In this document: in pieces, positions 1 through 10,842 of the stretch
How positions within the stretch are numbered: position 1 is the stretch's first letter
How the letters are laid out: every line of letters starts with the position of its first letter
Assembly: GCA_028285005.1 (NCBI GenBank)
Contig: JANQQP010000037.1
Span: 206,308-270,307 of the forward strand
Length of the DNA: 64,000 nucleotides
Origin: Dehalococcoidia bacterium
GTDB taxonomy: Bacteria; Chloroflexota; Dehalococcoidia; Lucifugimonadales; Lucifugimonadaceae
Direction: 5' to 3'
Notes under the pieces: model-generated
Told to the model about the DNA's origin: nothing
What the model saw: only the letters and a program-made list of their open reading frames with translations
Database searches by the model: none
Program-made: the position numbers and the translations under genes

Positions 1-727
1 GTTCCGGTATGCGCCCTGCCAGGTAGGCCTTCCTGCCAGCCTCCACTCCAAGTTTGAAGGCCTCGCCCATCAGCGCCGGGTCCTCAGCCTGTGCAATTGC
101 GGTGTTGACCAGCACGCAGTCTGCGCCAAGTTCCATCATGGCGGAAGCTTCAGATGGCACACCCAGCCCTGCATCCACGACCACCGGCACAGAAGACTGT
201 TCGATGATGATCTGTATCTCTTCAGTGGTCAGCACGCCTCGTCCTGAGCCGATAGGCGAGCCGAGCGGCATGACGGTCGCACATCCCACCTCTTCGAGCC
301 TTGTAGCGAGTACAGGGTCGGCGTGAATGTACGGGAGCACGGTGAAGCCGTCAGCGATGAGTGTCTTCGCCGCCTCGAACGTGCCTACGGGGTCAGGCAG
401 CAGGTACTTCGGGTCCGGGATCACCTCCAGCTTGATCCAATCCGAGCCGGTCACTTCGCGGGCCAGTCGCGCTGTCCAGACAGCCTGTTCCGCCGTCTTG
501 CTGCCAGCCGTGTTGGGCAAGACCTGATACTTGTCCCAGTCAATCTCGTCCAGCAGCGTCTTTTCGTTCGGATCGTCCAGGTTCAGGCGGCCGATGGCGA
601 CCGTGATTATCTCCGTGCCGGATGCCGCAATAGACGAAGCAAGGTCTTCACTTGACCTGTGCTTCCCCGTGCCCGTCAGCAGCCGTGAAGTGAATGACTT
701 GCCTGCAATGACCAGCTCATCGCTCAT
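1..727 (-). CDS. thiG: Thiazole synthase ThiG (C-terminus cut by window edge)
   Basis: ThiG builds the thiazole phosphate half of thiamine in the cytoplasm from deoxyxylulose phosphate, dehydroglycine and ThiS thiocarboxylate. Reading leftwards from the ATG at 727, 242 codons are open with no stop before the edge; the family is about 255-260 residues, so only the tail is missing. Visible family motifs are the N-terminal [10 protein letters not shown], the Schiff-base lysine in [11 protein letters not shown], the glycine-rich [17 protein letters not shown] and the phosphate-binding [16 protein letters not shown]-type ribosome site lies just upstream. The gene follows a TPP riboswitch, a terminator hairpin and a promoter on the same strand, so it is very probably repressed by thiamine pyrophosphate. 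Identity is seen directly in the sequence; the regulation follows from known THI-box behaviour. Confidence 0.96.
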   Translation of the reverse strand, partial: MSDELVIAGKSFTSRLLTGTGKHRSSEDLASSIAASGTEIITVAIGRLNLDDPNEKTLLDEIDWDKYQVLPNTAGSKTAEQAVWTARLAREVTGSDWIKLEVIPDPKYLLPDPVGTFEAAKTLIADGFTVLPYIHADPVLATRLEEVGCATVMPLGSPIGSGRGVLTTEEIQIIIEQSSVPVVVDAGLGVPSEASAMMELGADCVLVNTAIAQAEDPALMGEAFKLGVEAGRKAYLAGRIPE

Positions 728-789
728 GGTCTCGTTCCCTTTCCGGGCTGCTCTCGGAATCCCGCGAGGCCCGGATATCTCTGAACACT

Positions 790-825
790 AAAATGCGCTG
801 CCTGAGCGGTGCTGGCAGCGCATTC
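790..825 (-). terminator. Intrinsic terminator of the thiG TPP riboswitch
   Basis: On the minus strand an 11-bp perfect inverted repeat (792-802 with 814-824, AATGCGCTGCC and its complement) is followed by a short U run. It lies between the TPP aptamer and thiG, where the expression platform of a transcriptional riboswitch is expected. The U run is only four long, so efficiency may be modest. Confidence 0.75.
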
Positions 826-835
826 GGAAAGCGGT

Positions 836-922
836 TTCACTCCCTACGCTGGCATTACCCAGATCAGGTTCCAGGGTCGGTGGCGGTGGCCACCCTCTCA
901 GCCCGCTTACCAGGCTCCCCTG
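836..922 (-). promoter_or_regulatory. TPP riboswitch (THI box)
   Basis: Read on the minus strand, 847-871 matches the highly conserved 3' half of the THI box, with CTGATCTGGGTAATGCCAGC, and the CTGAGA element of the 5' half is at 896-901, preceded by a GGGGAGCC stem strand near 914-921. The order and the spacing to thiG fit a TPP aptamer. Binding of thiamine pyrophosphate would favour the terminator hairpin downstream and stop transcription of thiG. Confidence 0.95.
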
Positions 923-927
923 CGACA

Positions 928-956
928 ACTTTAGGCCGGTGTGTCTGGTTCGTCAA
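928..956 (-). promoter_or_regulatory. Promoter of the thiG riboswitch transcript
   Basis: Minus-strand -35 TTGACG (951-956) and -10 TAAAGT (928-933) are separated by 17 bp. The predicted transcription start falls at about 921, exactly where the TPP aptamer begins, which supports both calls. Confidence 0.7.
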
Positions 957-1045
957 TTCCGATACAAGCACAGCGTGTGAGGCAAGTACTCGAGTGCCGG
1001 AGTATATTGCGACAGCCGATTTCACCGTTGCGACAGGAGATAGAG

Positions 1046-2026
1046 ATGGGACACCGCGTCATCTACTTTGGCGAGCCTTCAGGGGCCAGGACGAAGCGTG
1101 CAGTGGAGCTTGCTCCCGCGGATCTCGACGTTGGCTACGTCAACCCGGAGTCGCCCATTTCGCAACGGCAGGAAGAGTTGAAGGACGCGGAGGCGCTGAT
1201 AACGAACGGTCTCCTGTGGACTGAGGACGACATATCGAAGATGCCGAACCTCAAGCTGCTACAGCTCATGAGCGCAGGCTTCAACACGCTAAATGTGCCG
1301 CGGATCCGAGAGATGGGCGTGGAGGTCTGCAACAACTCGCCAGCGATATCCAACTCGGTCGCCGAGCATGCCGTCTCACTGATGCTCCTGGTCTACAAGC
1401 GCCTTGAGCAGGGCATAAACGGTGTGAAGGACGGCCAATGGCAGGACCACGCGAAGGGCGGTGAGCACGGCCTGCTCTACGAACTCGCTGGGCGCACTGT
1501 TGGCATCGTGGGCCTCGGGAATATCGGCTCGAAGGTGGCGAAGCGGCTGACTGGATTCGAGACCACCACCCTCTATCACGACGTAAGGGAGTTTGACTCC
1601 GACTACGAAAAGTCGCTCTCAGTGCAGCGCACTTCGTTCGATGAGCTGCTTGAGCGCAGCGACATCATCACGGTGCACGTTCCGCTCAACTCGGCCACGA
1701 CGAAGATGTTCTCGACCCGCGAGTTCGCGGCGATGAAGAAGAGCGCTGTGTTCGTGAACACCTGCCGCGGCCCAGTGCAGGACGAGGCGGCGCTGATCAA
1801 GGCTCTGCAGGATGGCGAGATTGCAGCTGCTGGACTCGATGTCTTCGAGCAGGAGCCGACGCCGCTCGACAACCCGTTGCTTCACATGGACAACGTCGTG
1901 GTGACACCGCACCTAGCGGGCTCAACGCAGGAGCGGGTCGACAGGGCACTGGTTTTCTCGTTCGAAAACGCCAGACGCGTGCTGAACGGCGAGAAGCCAC
2001 TCAACGCTGTGGAGCTGCAGGACTGA
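1046..2026 (+). CDS. D-2-hydroxyacid dehydrogenase (NAD-dependent)
   Basis: A 326-residue D-isomer-specific 2-hydroxyacid dehydrogenase, a cytoplasmic NAD(P)-dependent oxidoreductase that interconverts 2-hydroxy and 2-keto acids. The Rossmann motif GIVGLGNIG is at residues 153-161. The catalytic Arg is in NTCRGPVQ (R241), the Glu in DVFEQEP and the His in TPHLAG (H289). The start at 1046 is chosen because AGGAGA lies 5 nt upstream; an in-frame codon at 941 would run back into the divergent thiG promoter. The substrate (phosphoglycerate, glyoxylate or other) cannot be told from sequence, and no serA-like ACT domain is present. The HAD phosphatase gene overlaps its stop codon, so the two are probably cotranscribed. 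Confidence 0.93.
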   Translation: MGHRVIYFGEPSGARTKRAVELAPADLDVGYVNPESPISQRQEELKDAEALITNGLLWTEDDISKMPNLKLLQLMSAGFNTLNVPRIREMGVEVCNNSPAISNSVAEHAVSLMLLVYKRLEQGINGVKDGQWQDHAKGGEHGLLYELAGRTVGIVGLGNIGSKVAKRLTGFETTTLYHDVREFDSDYEKSLSVQRTSFDELLERSDIITVHVPLNSATTKMFSTREFAAMKKSAVFVNTCRGPVQDEAALIKALQDGEIAAAGLDVFEQEPTPLDNPLLHMDNVVVTPHLAGSTQERVDRALVFSFENARRVLNGEKPLNAVELQD

Positions 2027-2769
2027 GCACTCAACCTGAACGCCCCGCCGGGCTGCTCATAGACCTTGACGGCACTCTGCTGGACCACAACGACTGGATA
2101 TCGGACCGTGACTTCCAGGCAGTGCAGGCCGCGGCGGAACGAATCCCCGTTGCTATCGCGTCCGGCCGCGTACAGCAGGACGTCGGGCACTTCGCCCGTC
2201 TGCTCGGTCTGCGCGGACCGCAGGTCAGTGACAACGGAGCGCGTCTGATGGACCCCGTTTCCGGCAAGACACTGTCAGTCCTGTCGATAGCCGAGAGCGA
2301 CGCGCGTGGCATCGTCGATTGGCTCGAACGGGATTCCATCAGGTACTTTGCCGTCGATGCCGGCCGCATCGTTCGTTCGATTCAGGAGATCAACGATTGG
2401 CGAGTGACTATGATCACCTGTTTCGTGCCGGACAGGGAGAGTGTGGACAAGATGGTGGACGAGTACACCAACGACGAAGTGACGGCGATGGGCTCGAGAG
2501 GGTCACGCGGTGAGTGGTACGTCGACTTCACGCACGGTGCAGCAGACAAGGGCTATGGCGCTCGCCGATTCGCCGAGATCCACGGCATCGAGCCGTCACA
2601 GATCATGGCGATAGGCGATGGCCTGAATGATCGTGAGATGTTCGAGGCGGTTGGGCTGCCGGTGGCGATGGGACACACGCCAGATGACATAGCGCGGCTC
2701 ACCAAGCATGTGACGGGATCGCTGGAGGACTCGGGCGTGGCCCAGGCGATAGGGCGGTTCGTGCTCTAG
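2023..2769 (+). CDS. HAD-superfamily (Cof/IIB type) phosphatase, apparent CTG start
   Basis: A phosphatase of the haloacid dehalogenase superfamily. Motif I (DLDGT, residues 14-18), motif II (ASGR) and motif IV (GDGLNDREM) are intact, and the cap resembles the Cof/IIB group of sugar-phosphate phosphatases. The first conventional start, GTG at 2122, lies downstream of motif I and would remove the catalytic aspartates. The only start I can find that keeps them is CTG at 2023, which overlaps the TGA stop of the preceding dehydrogenase and has GGAG 8 nt upstream; this gives 248 residues. Translational coupling to the dehydrogenase is likely. The substrate is unknown. If the CTG is not used, the true start remains unresolved. 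Confidence 0.82.
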   Translation: MSTQPERPAGLLIDLDGTLLDHNDWISDRDFQAVQAAAERIPVAIASGRVQQDVGHFARLLGLRGPQVSDNGARLMDPVSGKTLSVLSIAESDARGIVDWLERDSIRYFAVDAGRIVRSIQEINDWRVTMITCFVPDRESVDKMVDEYTNDEVTAMGSRGSRGEWYVDFTHGAADKGYGARRFAEIHGIEPSQIMAIGDGLNDREMFEAVGLPVAMGHTPDDIARLTKHVTGSLEDSGVAQAIGRFVL

Positions 2770-2772
2770 GCG

Positions 2773-4641
<1,869 letters not shown>

Positions 4642-4841
4642 GGAGCTGTCTCAACTCGTGGCGGGCTCGCCGGAACCCTCAAATTCAACTTAGCGACCGG
4701 TGGTCTGCGGTCTGCGGGGAGGGAAGGTTGCCACCATTGTATGGCCGCCGTCAAAGACTGAACTGGATGTTGACACTAAGAGAGTGGCAATTATTGGCGG
4801 TCTGACGTTCGACGCCAACGGGAGACGGCTGACCTAAAGGA

Positions 4842-7211
4842 CTACGAACCCAGGACCTGTCTCGGCTTGCCCGGTTCGCCGGGCCCTACGACGCCGAGGT
4901 CTTCGAGTTCATCCATGAGCCTTGCAGCTCTTGGGTAGCCGATACGCAGTCTGCGCTGCAAGAGCGAGGTGGAAAGCGTCTTCTGAGACCTCGCCAGATT
5001 GCGGGCTGAGTCGACGAGCGAATCGCCAGAGGTGTCGATCTCGCTGTCCACCAGCGCTTCGTCCTCCATCTCTACCTCGAGCTCGGGTAGCGATGGGCCT
5101 TTCACGGCCTTCCACATGCGCACAGTGGACTCGATCTCGGAGTCTGAGAGGAAGGCTCCCTGCACGCGCTCCGGCTTCGCCTTGTCTATTGGCAGGTACA
5201 GCATGTCGCCACGCCCGAGCAGCTTTTCACCGCCGGTACTGTCGAGCACGGTACGGGAGTCGATCTGCGACATCACGGCGAAGCTGATCCTGCTCGGGAA
5301 GTTCGCCTTGATCAGTCCGGTCACAACATCCACGGACGGGCGCTGCGTTGCCACAACGAGATGCACACCAGTCGCCCGGCCAAGTTGCGCAAGGCGCACG
5401 AGCAGCCGTTCGACCTCGTTTGCCGCCTGCAGCATGAGGTCGGCCAACTCGTCGACCAGGATCACGAGATACGGCATCTTCTCGCTAGACCGCTCGTTGA
5501 ACGAGACGATGTTCTTGACGCCGGCCTTTTCGAGAACTCTGAACCGCCCCATCATCTCCGCGATCAAAGCCTTAAGCGTGGCCACTGCGCGGTCCGCCTC
5601 GACCACGACCGGTGTGTACAGGTGTGGGATGCCTGCGTAGGGCGTCAACTCAACACGCTTGGGGTCGATCATCACCATGCGCGCCTGTGCCGGTGAGCGG
5701 CTCATCAACAGGCCGGTGATGATGGCGTTCATGCAGACGCTCTTACCAGACCCTGTCGAGCCTGCGATCAGGGTGTGAGGCATGCGTGCAAGGTCTGCGA
5801 ATACTGGCTGACCGCCGCTGCCGAGTCCGAGCGGCACCGGCAGATTTGCCTTCGACTCGAACCGTTTCCACTCGTCGGTCTCCATCACTGAGCGAAGAGT
5901 CACAGGAGTGGGGCGCGAGTTCGGAACTTCGATGCCGACGACAGATTCGCCCGGCACGACAGGTTCCAGACGGATGTTTGGAGAGGCGAGCGCCAGTGCG
6001 AGGTCTTTCTCGCGGTTGAGGATCATATCTACGCGGACACGCTTGCCGGCCGCAGGGTCAGCCTTGCCACCCTTCCAGCCGGGCCTGAGCCCGTACATCG
6101 TGACGGTTGGGCCGGTGAACACCTGGTCGACCGTGACATCGATGCCGTACTCGGCGAGGCTGTTCTCGATCAAAGAGCTTCGCTCATCGATCTCCGCTCG
6201 CGTCACGCCGCCTTGCGGCGCCTTCTTCAACTTGTCGAGCCGAGGAAGCGGCCAGTTGAACTGAGATGCGGCCTGGCTGAGCACGGCGGTTGAGATGATT
6301 TCCGGTAGCGGCTCGTCTGCAGCTGCTGACGCTGGGCCGGTCGGAAGATCACGAAGGACCAGCGATTGGTCCATGGGATTCGTTGCATCGTCTTCCGCTT
6401 CAATGGTCTCCCATGGTGGAGTTTCAGTGAAGGCGTCGGCCTCTTCGTCTGCAGCAATGCCGTGAATAGTGGGCGAGATCGGCGCGGCTGTCTCGTCTTC
6501 ATCGCGCGCTTCGATCGCAGCCAGTTCGGCCTCCGCGACCGCCGCCGCGAGCTCGAACTCTTGCTGTGCCTCACGTTCCAGCCGCTCGGCCTTACGCCGT
6601 TCAGAGCGCTCGTGCCACTTTCGACGCCCCTCTGAGGCTTTGTGCGCCGTGGCGGTCGTGGCGTGCCAGGAGTAGCGTGATCCAGTCGCCGCAGCCCGCC
6701 AACTGAGACGAGGAGTGAAGATCGCGGCGGCCGCTATGACGAGGACGAGGATTCTCAGAGACGCAGCTGCGTAGTCGACGTTAGTCACATTGAAGCGATC
6801 CCATTCGCCAGGTGCGATTGCGATCGCCTCACCGACTGTTCCGCCCATCGATTCACCGCTAAGACTGCCGGGCTCTGCGTTCAGCATTCCGAGGACACCA
6901 GACGCGGCGATTGCTAGTAGCAGCAACGGCAGCACATAGCGCCAGCGTCGCACGGCCATCAGCGGTCTCCAGGAAAGGACGTATACGAGGCTCACAGCCC
7001 ATAGACCGATCGGTACGAGTGACCAGCCGAGAAGCTCAAGAGTTTGCTCTCGCAGCAGGAACGCCACGATGGCCGCAGCGATAGACACCAGCAGTACGAC
7101 TCTGCCAGGGTGCCGCAGCGCGATGCGAAGCCCGTACGGTCCGACTCCGCCCATGAGCGAACCGCTCTTGCCGGACGAACGAGAAACCCTGGTTGTTGCC
7201 TTAGATGTCAA
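4842..7211 (-). CDS. ftsK: DNA translocase FtsK/SpoIIIE
   Basis: A 789-residue membrane-anchored ATPase that pumps DNA through the division septum. About four hydrophobic segments occupy the first 170 residues, followed by a long acidic low-complexity linker, the motor with Walker A GSTGSGKS (near residue 485) and Walker B LVILVDELADLM, and a C-terminal winged-helix gamma domain (YPRAARLMDELEDLGVVG) that normally reads KOPS-type sequences. The TTG start at 7211 overlaps the end of the RNase J gene by 11 bp, so coupled translation is likely. Length and domain order are typical. A Xer recombinase, the usual partner of the gamma domain, is encoded at about 45 kb. Confidence 0.95.
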   Translation of the reverse strand: MTSKATTRVSRSSGKSGSLMGGVGPYGLRIALRHPGRVVLLVSIAAAIVAFLLREQTLELLGWSLVPIGLWAVSLVYVLSWRPLMAVRRWRYVLPLLLLAIAASGVLGMLNAEPGSLSGESMGGTVGEAIAIAPGEWDRFNVTNVDYAAASLRILVLVIAAAAIFTPRLSWRAAATGSRYSWHATTATAHKASEGRRKWHERSERRKAERLEREAQQEFELAAAVAEAELAAIEARDEDETAAPISPTIHGIAADEEADAFTETPPWETIEAEDDATNPMDQSLVLRDLPTGPASAAADEPLPEIISTAVLSQAASQFNWPLPRLDKLKKAPQGGVTRAEIDERSSLIENSLAEYGIDVTVDQVFTGPTVTMYGLRPGWKGGKADPAAGKRVRVDMILNREKDLALALASPNIRLEPVVPGESVVGIEVPNSRPTPVTLRSVMETDEWKRFESKANLPVPLGLGSGGQPVFADLARMPHTLIAGSTGSGKSVCMNAIITGLLMSRSPAQARMVMIDPKRVELTPYAGIPHLYTPVVVEADRAVATLKALIAEMMGRFRVLEKAGVKNIVSFNERSSEKMPYLVILVDELADLMLQAANEVERLLVRLAQLGRATGVHLVVATQRPSVDVVTGLIKANFPSRISFAVMSQIDSRTVLDSTGGEKLLGRGDMLYLPIDKAKPERVQGAFLSDSEIESTVRMWKAVKGPSLPELEVEMEDEALVDSEIDTSGDSLVDSARNLARSQKTLSTSLLQRRLRIGYPRAARLMDELEDLGVVGPGEPGKPRQVLGS

Positions 7212-8877
7212 TGGTCACCGGAATCACAAGAGGTCTGCGCTTGGTGCGCCGGGTCAGGTACCGTCCGACCGTCGCCCGGATCAGGTCTTCGAATTCGTTC
7301 CACTCTAGCCGCTCGCTCGAAAAGCGTTCAAGAACGGGCTGCAACTCGTCTTTCGTATCTTCGAACAGCGATTCGGCGTCCGCGGCATGGACAAATCCCA
7401 TAGAAACGAGCCTTGGCTCGCCCACCACACGCCTATTCTTGCGGTCGATAGCTAACGAGACTGTTACGATCCCCTCTCTCGCAAGAGATCGCCGCTCAAC
7501 CACCACGTTGCCCGCTTCGTCCCACAGGCCCAGTCCGTGCACAAATATGTGGCCGGCGACCTCCTGGTCAACGATCTCGGCGCTCTCGGCAGTCAGCTCC
7601 AGCACATCACCGTCTGTGAGTACGATCGAGTTTTCAGGTGAGACACCCTGATCTACGGCAAGATCGGCATGTGCCCGCAGCATCCTGAACTCGCCGTGAA
7701 CAGGAATGAAATACTGCGGTCGGGTCAGGTTGATCACCATGCGCAGCTCTTCCCGCCGAGCATGCCCTGAGACGTGAGTCATTGTCTGCCGGTTCGTGAT
7801 GACTCGTGCCCCAAGCTGAACGAGATCGTTGATCGAGTCGTTGACGCCGACTTCATTGCCAGGAATCGTATTGGCCGAGAGGATGATCGTGTCGTCTTCC
7901 TGGATCGAGACCTCGCGATGTTGATCACGCGACATCCTGACAAGGCCTGAGGACGGCTCGCCCTGGCTGCCGGTCGTCATGATGATCACGCGGCTGTCTG
8001 GCAGAGAATCCGCCTGTGCCGGTGTGATGAGTAGGTCGTCTGGAATCCGCAGGTGCCCCAGTTCACGTGCGAGTTTCGTGTTCTCGATCATGCTGCGGCC
8101 GACAATCGCAAGCTTCCTGCCGAATGCCTCGGCCGCATCCGCAACTATCTGGATCCTGGCAATCTGCGAAGCGAAGCTAGAGACGATGACGCGTGCCGGC
8201 GCCTCCGCAATCGCTCTGAAGAGACCGTCTGTGACCGCCCGGTCAGACTCAGACGCGCCCTCCTCCTCGGCGTATGTTGAGTCGGACATCAGCAAGAAAA
8301 CACCGTCGCCTGCAATCCGAGCAAGCTGCTTCAGGTCGCTCGGCTCGCCGATCATCGGATCGTGGTCGATCTTGAAGTCGCCGGTGTGGATCACTTTGCC
8401 GAGCGGTGTATCTATGGCAATTCCGCAGGCGTCCGGGATGCTGTGACAGACCTCAAACCACTCGACGCTCAGGCCGCCGGCCTGAACAACCTCGCCGGGC
8501 TCAACGCGGTTCAACTCTGCGTCAGCTAGCAGCTTGGCGTTTTTGAGCTTCTGGCGGATCAGTTCGAGGGCCATGCGCGGCGCATAGACCGGGATGTTGA
8601 GTCTGTTGAGCAGGTGCGGAACGGCGCCGATGTGATCTTCGTGGCCATGCGTGATCAGGATGGCGCGGACGCGGTCGGCGTTTTCGATCAGGTAATCCAT
8701 GTTCGGGATCACAACATCGATCCCTGGCATATCTACCTCAGGGAACAGGACGCCTGCGTCGACCACAACGATGTCGTCACCGTACTCGATGACCATCATG
8801 TTCTTGCCGATTTCACCGAGACCGCCAAGCGGCAGGACGCGCAGTGGCAGTTCAGTTCGGCTTCTTCTGGTTGTCAT
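7201..8877 (-). CDS. rnj: Ribonuclease J
   Basis: A 558-residue beta-CASP metallo-beta-lactamase ribonuclease that degrades and matures RNA, with 5'-3' exonuclease and endonuclease activity in the family. The zinc ligands are visible as THGHEDHIG, the H in HSIPD, HTGDFKID and the beta-CASP residues near SGHA and VHGEFRM; the C-terminal domain is present. The ATG at 8877 has GAGG about 5 nt upstream. It is followed by ftsK with an 11-bp overlap. Together with pnp at about 55 kb it supplies the basic RNA-decay machinery seen here; no RNase E gene is visible in the window. Confidence 0.95.
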   Translation of the reverse strand: MTTRRSRTELPLRVLPLGGLGEIGKNMMVIEYGDDIVVVDAGVLFPEVDMPGIDVVIPNMDYLIENADRVRAILITHGHEDHIGAVPHLLNRLNIPVYAPRMALELIRQKLKNAKLLADAELNRVEPGEVVQAGGLSVEWFEVCHSIPDACGIAIDTPLGKVIHTGDFKIDHDPMIGEPSDLKQLARIAGDGVFLLMSDSTYAEEEGASESDRAVTDGLFRAIAEAPARVIVSSFASQIARIQIVADAAEAFGRKLAIVGRSMIENTKLARELGHLRIPDDLLITPAQADSLPDSRVIIMTTGSQGEPSSGLVRMSRDQHREVSIQEDDTIILSANTIPGNEVGVNDSINDLVQLGARVITNRQTMTHVSGHARREELRMVINLTRPQYFIPVHGEFRMLRAHADLAVDQGVSPENSIVLTDGDVLELTAESAEIVDQEVAGHIFVHGLGLWDEAGNVVVERRSLAREGIVTVSLAIDRKNRRVVGEPRLVSMGFVHAADAESLFEDTKDELQPVLERFSSERLEWNEFEDLIRATVGRYLTRRTKRRPLVIPVTIDI

Positions 8878-8990
8878 AGACCTCTAAATCTAGTTCAAGT
8901 TGTACTGGTGAATAAGTAGGCGGCCTGAGCGGATGTCAGGGCTTTTGGCGAGATGTGAACTCGACTGCAAGGGCCGGGACGGACCGGACA

Positions 8991-9722
8991 TTAGAACAGT
9001 GACATCTGGTCCCGCTGATCTGCCGCTTCGGTATCTGAGCCGGTCGCGGATGTGTCTGAGGATTCAGCGACCGGCTGAACATCTTCTTCGCTCTCGGTTA
9101 GAGCGGAGCGATGCTCAGGTTTACTGCCTGGTTCTGCAGGCCGCCGGAGCAGAAGTGACTTACGGACGGCTTCGGGGATCCGCCTCATATCCTCACGTAG
9201 CGTCTGGTTCAGGCGCGGGTTTCGTAAGGCTGCAGCAGGGTGATAAACAGGCAGCAGCACGCGTCCGCCGATGTCGATAATACGACCGTGGTCGTTGGAG
9301 ATCTTGCCCTGCGGATAGAAGCGCAGCATTGAGTGCCTGCCGAGAGTCACGATCACACGCGGATCAATGAGTTCAATCTGTGCCTGCAGATAAGGCAGGC
9401 AAGCAGCTACCTCATCCGGTTCAGGGTCGCGGTTGCCGGGAGGGCGGCACTTCACCACGTTGGTGATGTAGACATCCTCACGTTGCAGCGGAACCTCGGC
9501 TAGAAGCGAGTTCAGCAGCTTGCCCGCTCGTCCGACGAAGGGCAGGCCCTGTTCGTCTTCGTTCTGGCCTGGACCTTCGCCAATAAACATGACGGCAGTT
9601 GTAGAAGAGCCGTCGCCGGGCACAGCGCGCGTCCGCGTTTCAGAAAGAACGCATCGCGTGCATGAAAGCACTTCGGCGGCTATCTGATCGACGGACGACC
9701 AGCGGGGCTTCTGCTCACTCAC
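8991..9722 (-). CDS. Type-4 uracil-DNA glycosylase with 4Fe-4S cluster and clamp-binding-like tail
   Basis: A 243-residue uracil-DNA glycosylase of family 4, which removes uracil from DNA to start base-excision repair. The four cluster cysteines are C21, C24, C92 and C108. The catalytic loop is GEGPGQNEDEQGLPFVG and the second motif is YHPAA. Start is GTG at 9722. The catalytic core ends near residue 195; the remaining 45 or so residues are polar, acidic and probably disordered, and the chain ends in QMSLF, which resembles the QL(S/D)LF beta-clamp-binding pentapeptide. That would tether the enzyme to replication forks; this is inference from the motif. It is convergent with nothing and lies between the RNase J promoter region and the acpP terminator. 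Confidence 0.93.
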   Translation of the reverse strand: MSEQKPRWSSVDQIAAEVLSCTRCVLSETRTRAVPGDGSSTTAVMFIGEGPGQNEDEQGLPFVGRAGKLLNSLLAEVPLQREDVYITNVVKCRPPGNRDPEPDEVAACLPYLQAQIELIDPRVIVTLGRHSMLRFYPQGKISNDHGRIIDIGGRVLLPVYHPAAALRNPRLNQTLREDMRRIPEAVRKSLLLRRPAEPGSKPEHRSALTESEEDVQPVAESSDTSATGSDTEAADQRDQMSLF

Positions 9723-9806
9723 GGCTCAGTCCACTCGATTACGGGGAATGTGGCGAACATATCACAGCTTCATGCGGAGTGGCCGGATAGCGGATAAGAA
9801 GGACGC

Positions 9807-9840
9807 AAAAGCGAGGCGGGCACAGGCCCCGCCTCGCTTT
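9807..9840. terminator. Intrinsic terminator after acpP
   Basis: A 13-bp perfect stem (9808-9820 with 9828-9840) starts with A residues and ends with T residues, so it can work in either direction. Its main role should be to end the leftward yceD-rpmF-fabD-nusB-acpP transcript before the uracil glycosylase gene. Confidence 0.85.
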
Positions 9841-9885
9841 CAGGTTTCGATATCAGCCGGTAATTCGCCGGTTCAATCGCCCTAA

Positions 9886-10143
9886 CTAGTCGGAGATGCC
9901 TCGACCCTTGATGTACTCAACCGCGTCGTTCACGGTCTTGATCCCCTCGGCATCCTCGTCGGAGATCTCCAGTGGAGTGTCATCCGAGCCGAACTCTTCC
10001 TCAATGGCCATGATCAATTCGACCACGTCCAGGGAATCGGCGTTCAGGTCTTCAGTGAAAGAGGAGTCGGGATTCACTTCGCTGGGTTCAACGCTGAGCT
10101 TTTCGGCCGCGATGTCACGGACCCGCTCCAGAACGGTCGCCAT
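9886..10143 (-). CDS. acpP: Acyl carrier protein
   Basis: An 85-residue acidic acyl carrier protein that holds growing fatty acids as thioesters. Ser37 in the ADSLDVVEL motif is the site of 4'-phosphopantetheine attachment. The ATG at 10143 is preferred because GGAGGT lies 10 nt upstream; an in-frame ATG nine bases earlier sits only 2 nt from that site. Downstream is a strong terminator. It is the last gene of a leftward group with nusB, fabD, rpmF and yceD, a common bacterial grouping of ribosomal and fatty-acid genes; fabH, fabG and fabF are not in the window. Confidence 0.96.
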   Translation of the reverse strand: MATVLERVRDIAAEKLSVEPSEVNPDSSFTEDLNADSLDVVELIMAIEEEFGSDDTPLEISDEDAEGIKTVNDAVEYIKGRGISD

Positions 10144-10266
10144 ATCTCTCATTACCTCCGAGGCCAGGACATAATCTCGGCGTCCACACGGACGCACTCT
10201 CGATCAGATGAACTTAAGTTTCTCGATGTCATACACCGTGGCCTTTGGTTCCGGCGTGACAGCGCC

Positions 10267-10809
10267 CTATCGTAGCAGAGCACCGAGCACTCCGTTAACG
10301 AATCTGGGCGAGGAATCCGAGCCGAATAGCTTTGCCAGCTCCACAGCCTCATTCACAGCGATGGCATCCGATTCGGTCTGTCCCATCTCAATCTCGGCAA
10401 GTGCGATCCGCAGGACGTTGCGGTCAACCGTGCCGAGTTGCTCGACAGGGAACTCCCTGGCGACGGTTCCTATTCGCTCATCAAGGCGTTCACGGTTCTC
10501 GCCGATGAACCGCACCAGCGCTTCTGCTTTCGATGATTGCGACTCGGAAAGGCGCTCAAAGGCCGGCAGTCTAAGCAGTGCGCGTATCGAGGGGTGGCCG
10601 GTCAGGTCCTCTTCGTACAGAGCCTGCAAAGCGGCAGCCCTGGCACCTCGTGGACCTCTCGGCATCGCAGGTGCCTGTTCGCTGATCGTGCGGCCGCCTG
10701 CGAGTTTGTCCAGCTTGTCGGTCAGTTCGTCCTCTTGGGGCGAACTAGAAACGTCTTCGGCGCGGTGGTCGGGAGTCCGGTCGAGAGGCATCTGATCGTT
10801 CTCGACCAT
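10267..10809 (-). CDS. nusB: Transcription antitermination factor NusB
   Basis: A 180-residue RNA-binding protein of the rRNA antitermination complex, in which NusB with S10 binds boxA RNA. The helical NusB fold is recognisable from ARAAALQALYEEDLTGH through NVLRIALAEIE to NEAVELAKLFGSDSSPRFVNGVLGALL. About 50 residues before the first helix are polar and acidic, longer than in E. coli NusB (139 residues). The gene lies 33 bp after fabD and upstream of acpP, in the same transcript. No strong ribosome site is seen before the ATG at 10809. Confidence 0.93.
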   Translation of the reverse strand: MVENDQMPLDRTPDHRAEDVSSSPQEDELTDKLDKLAGGRTISEQAPAMPRGPRGARAAALQALYEEDLTGHPSIRALLRLPAFERLSESQSSKAEALVRFIGENRERLDERIGTVAREFPVEQLGTVDRNVLRIALAEIEMGQTESDAIAVNEAVELAKLFGSDSSPRFVNGVLGALLR

Positions 10810-10842
10810 GGCTAGAAGGCTCGAAGTTGTGGCCGGAGGCGG

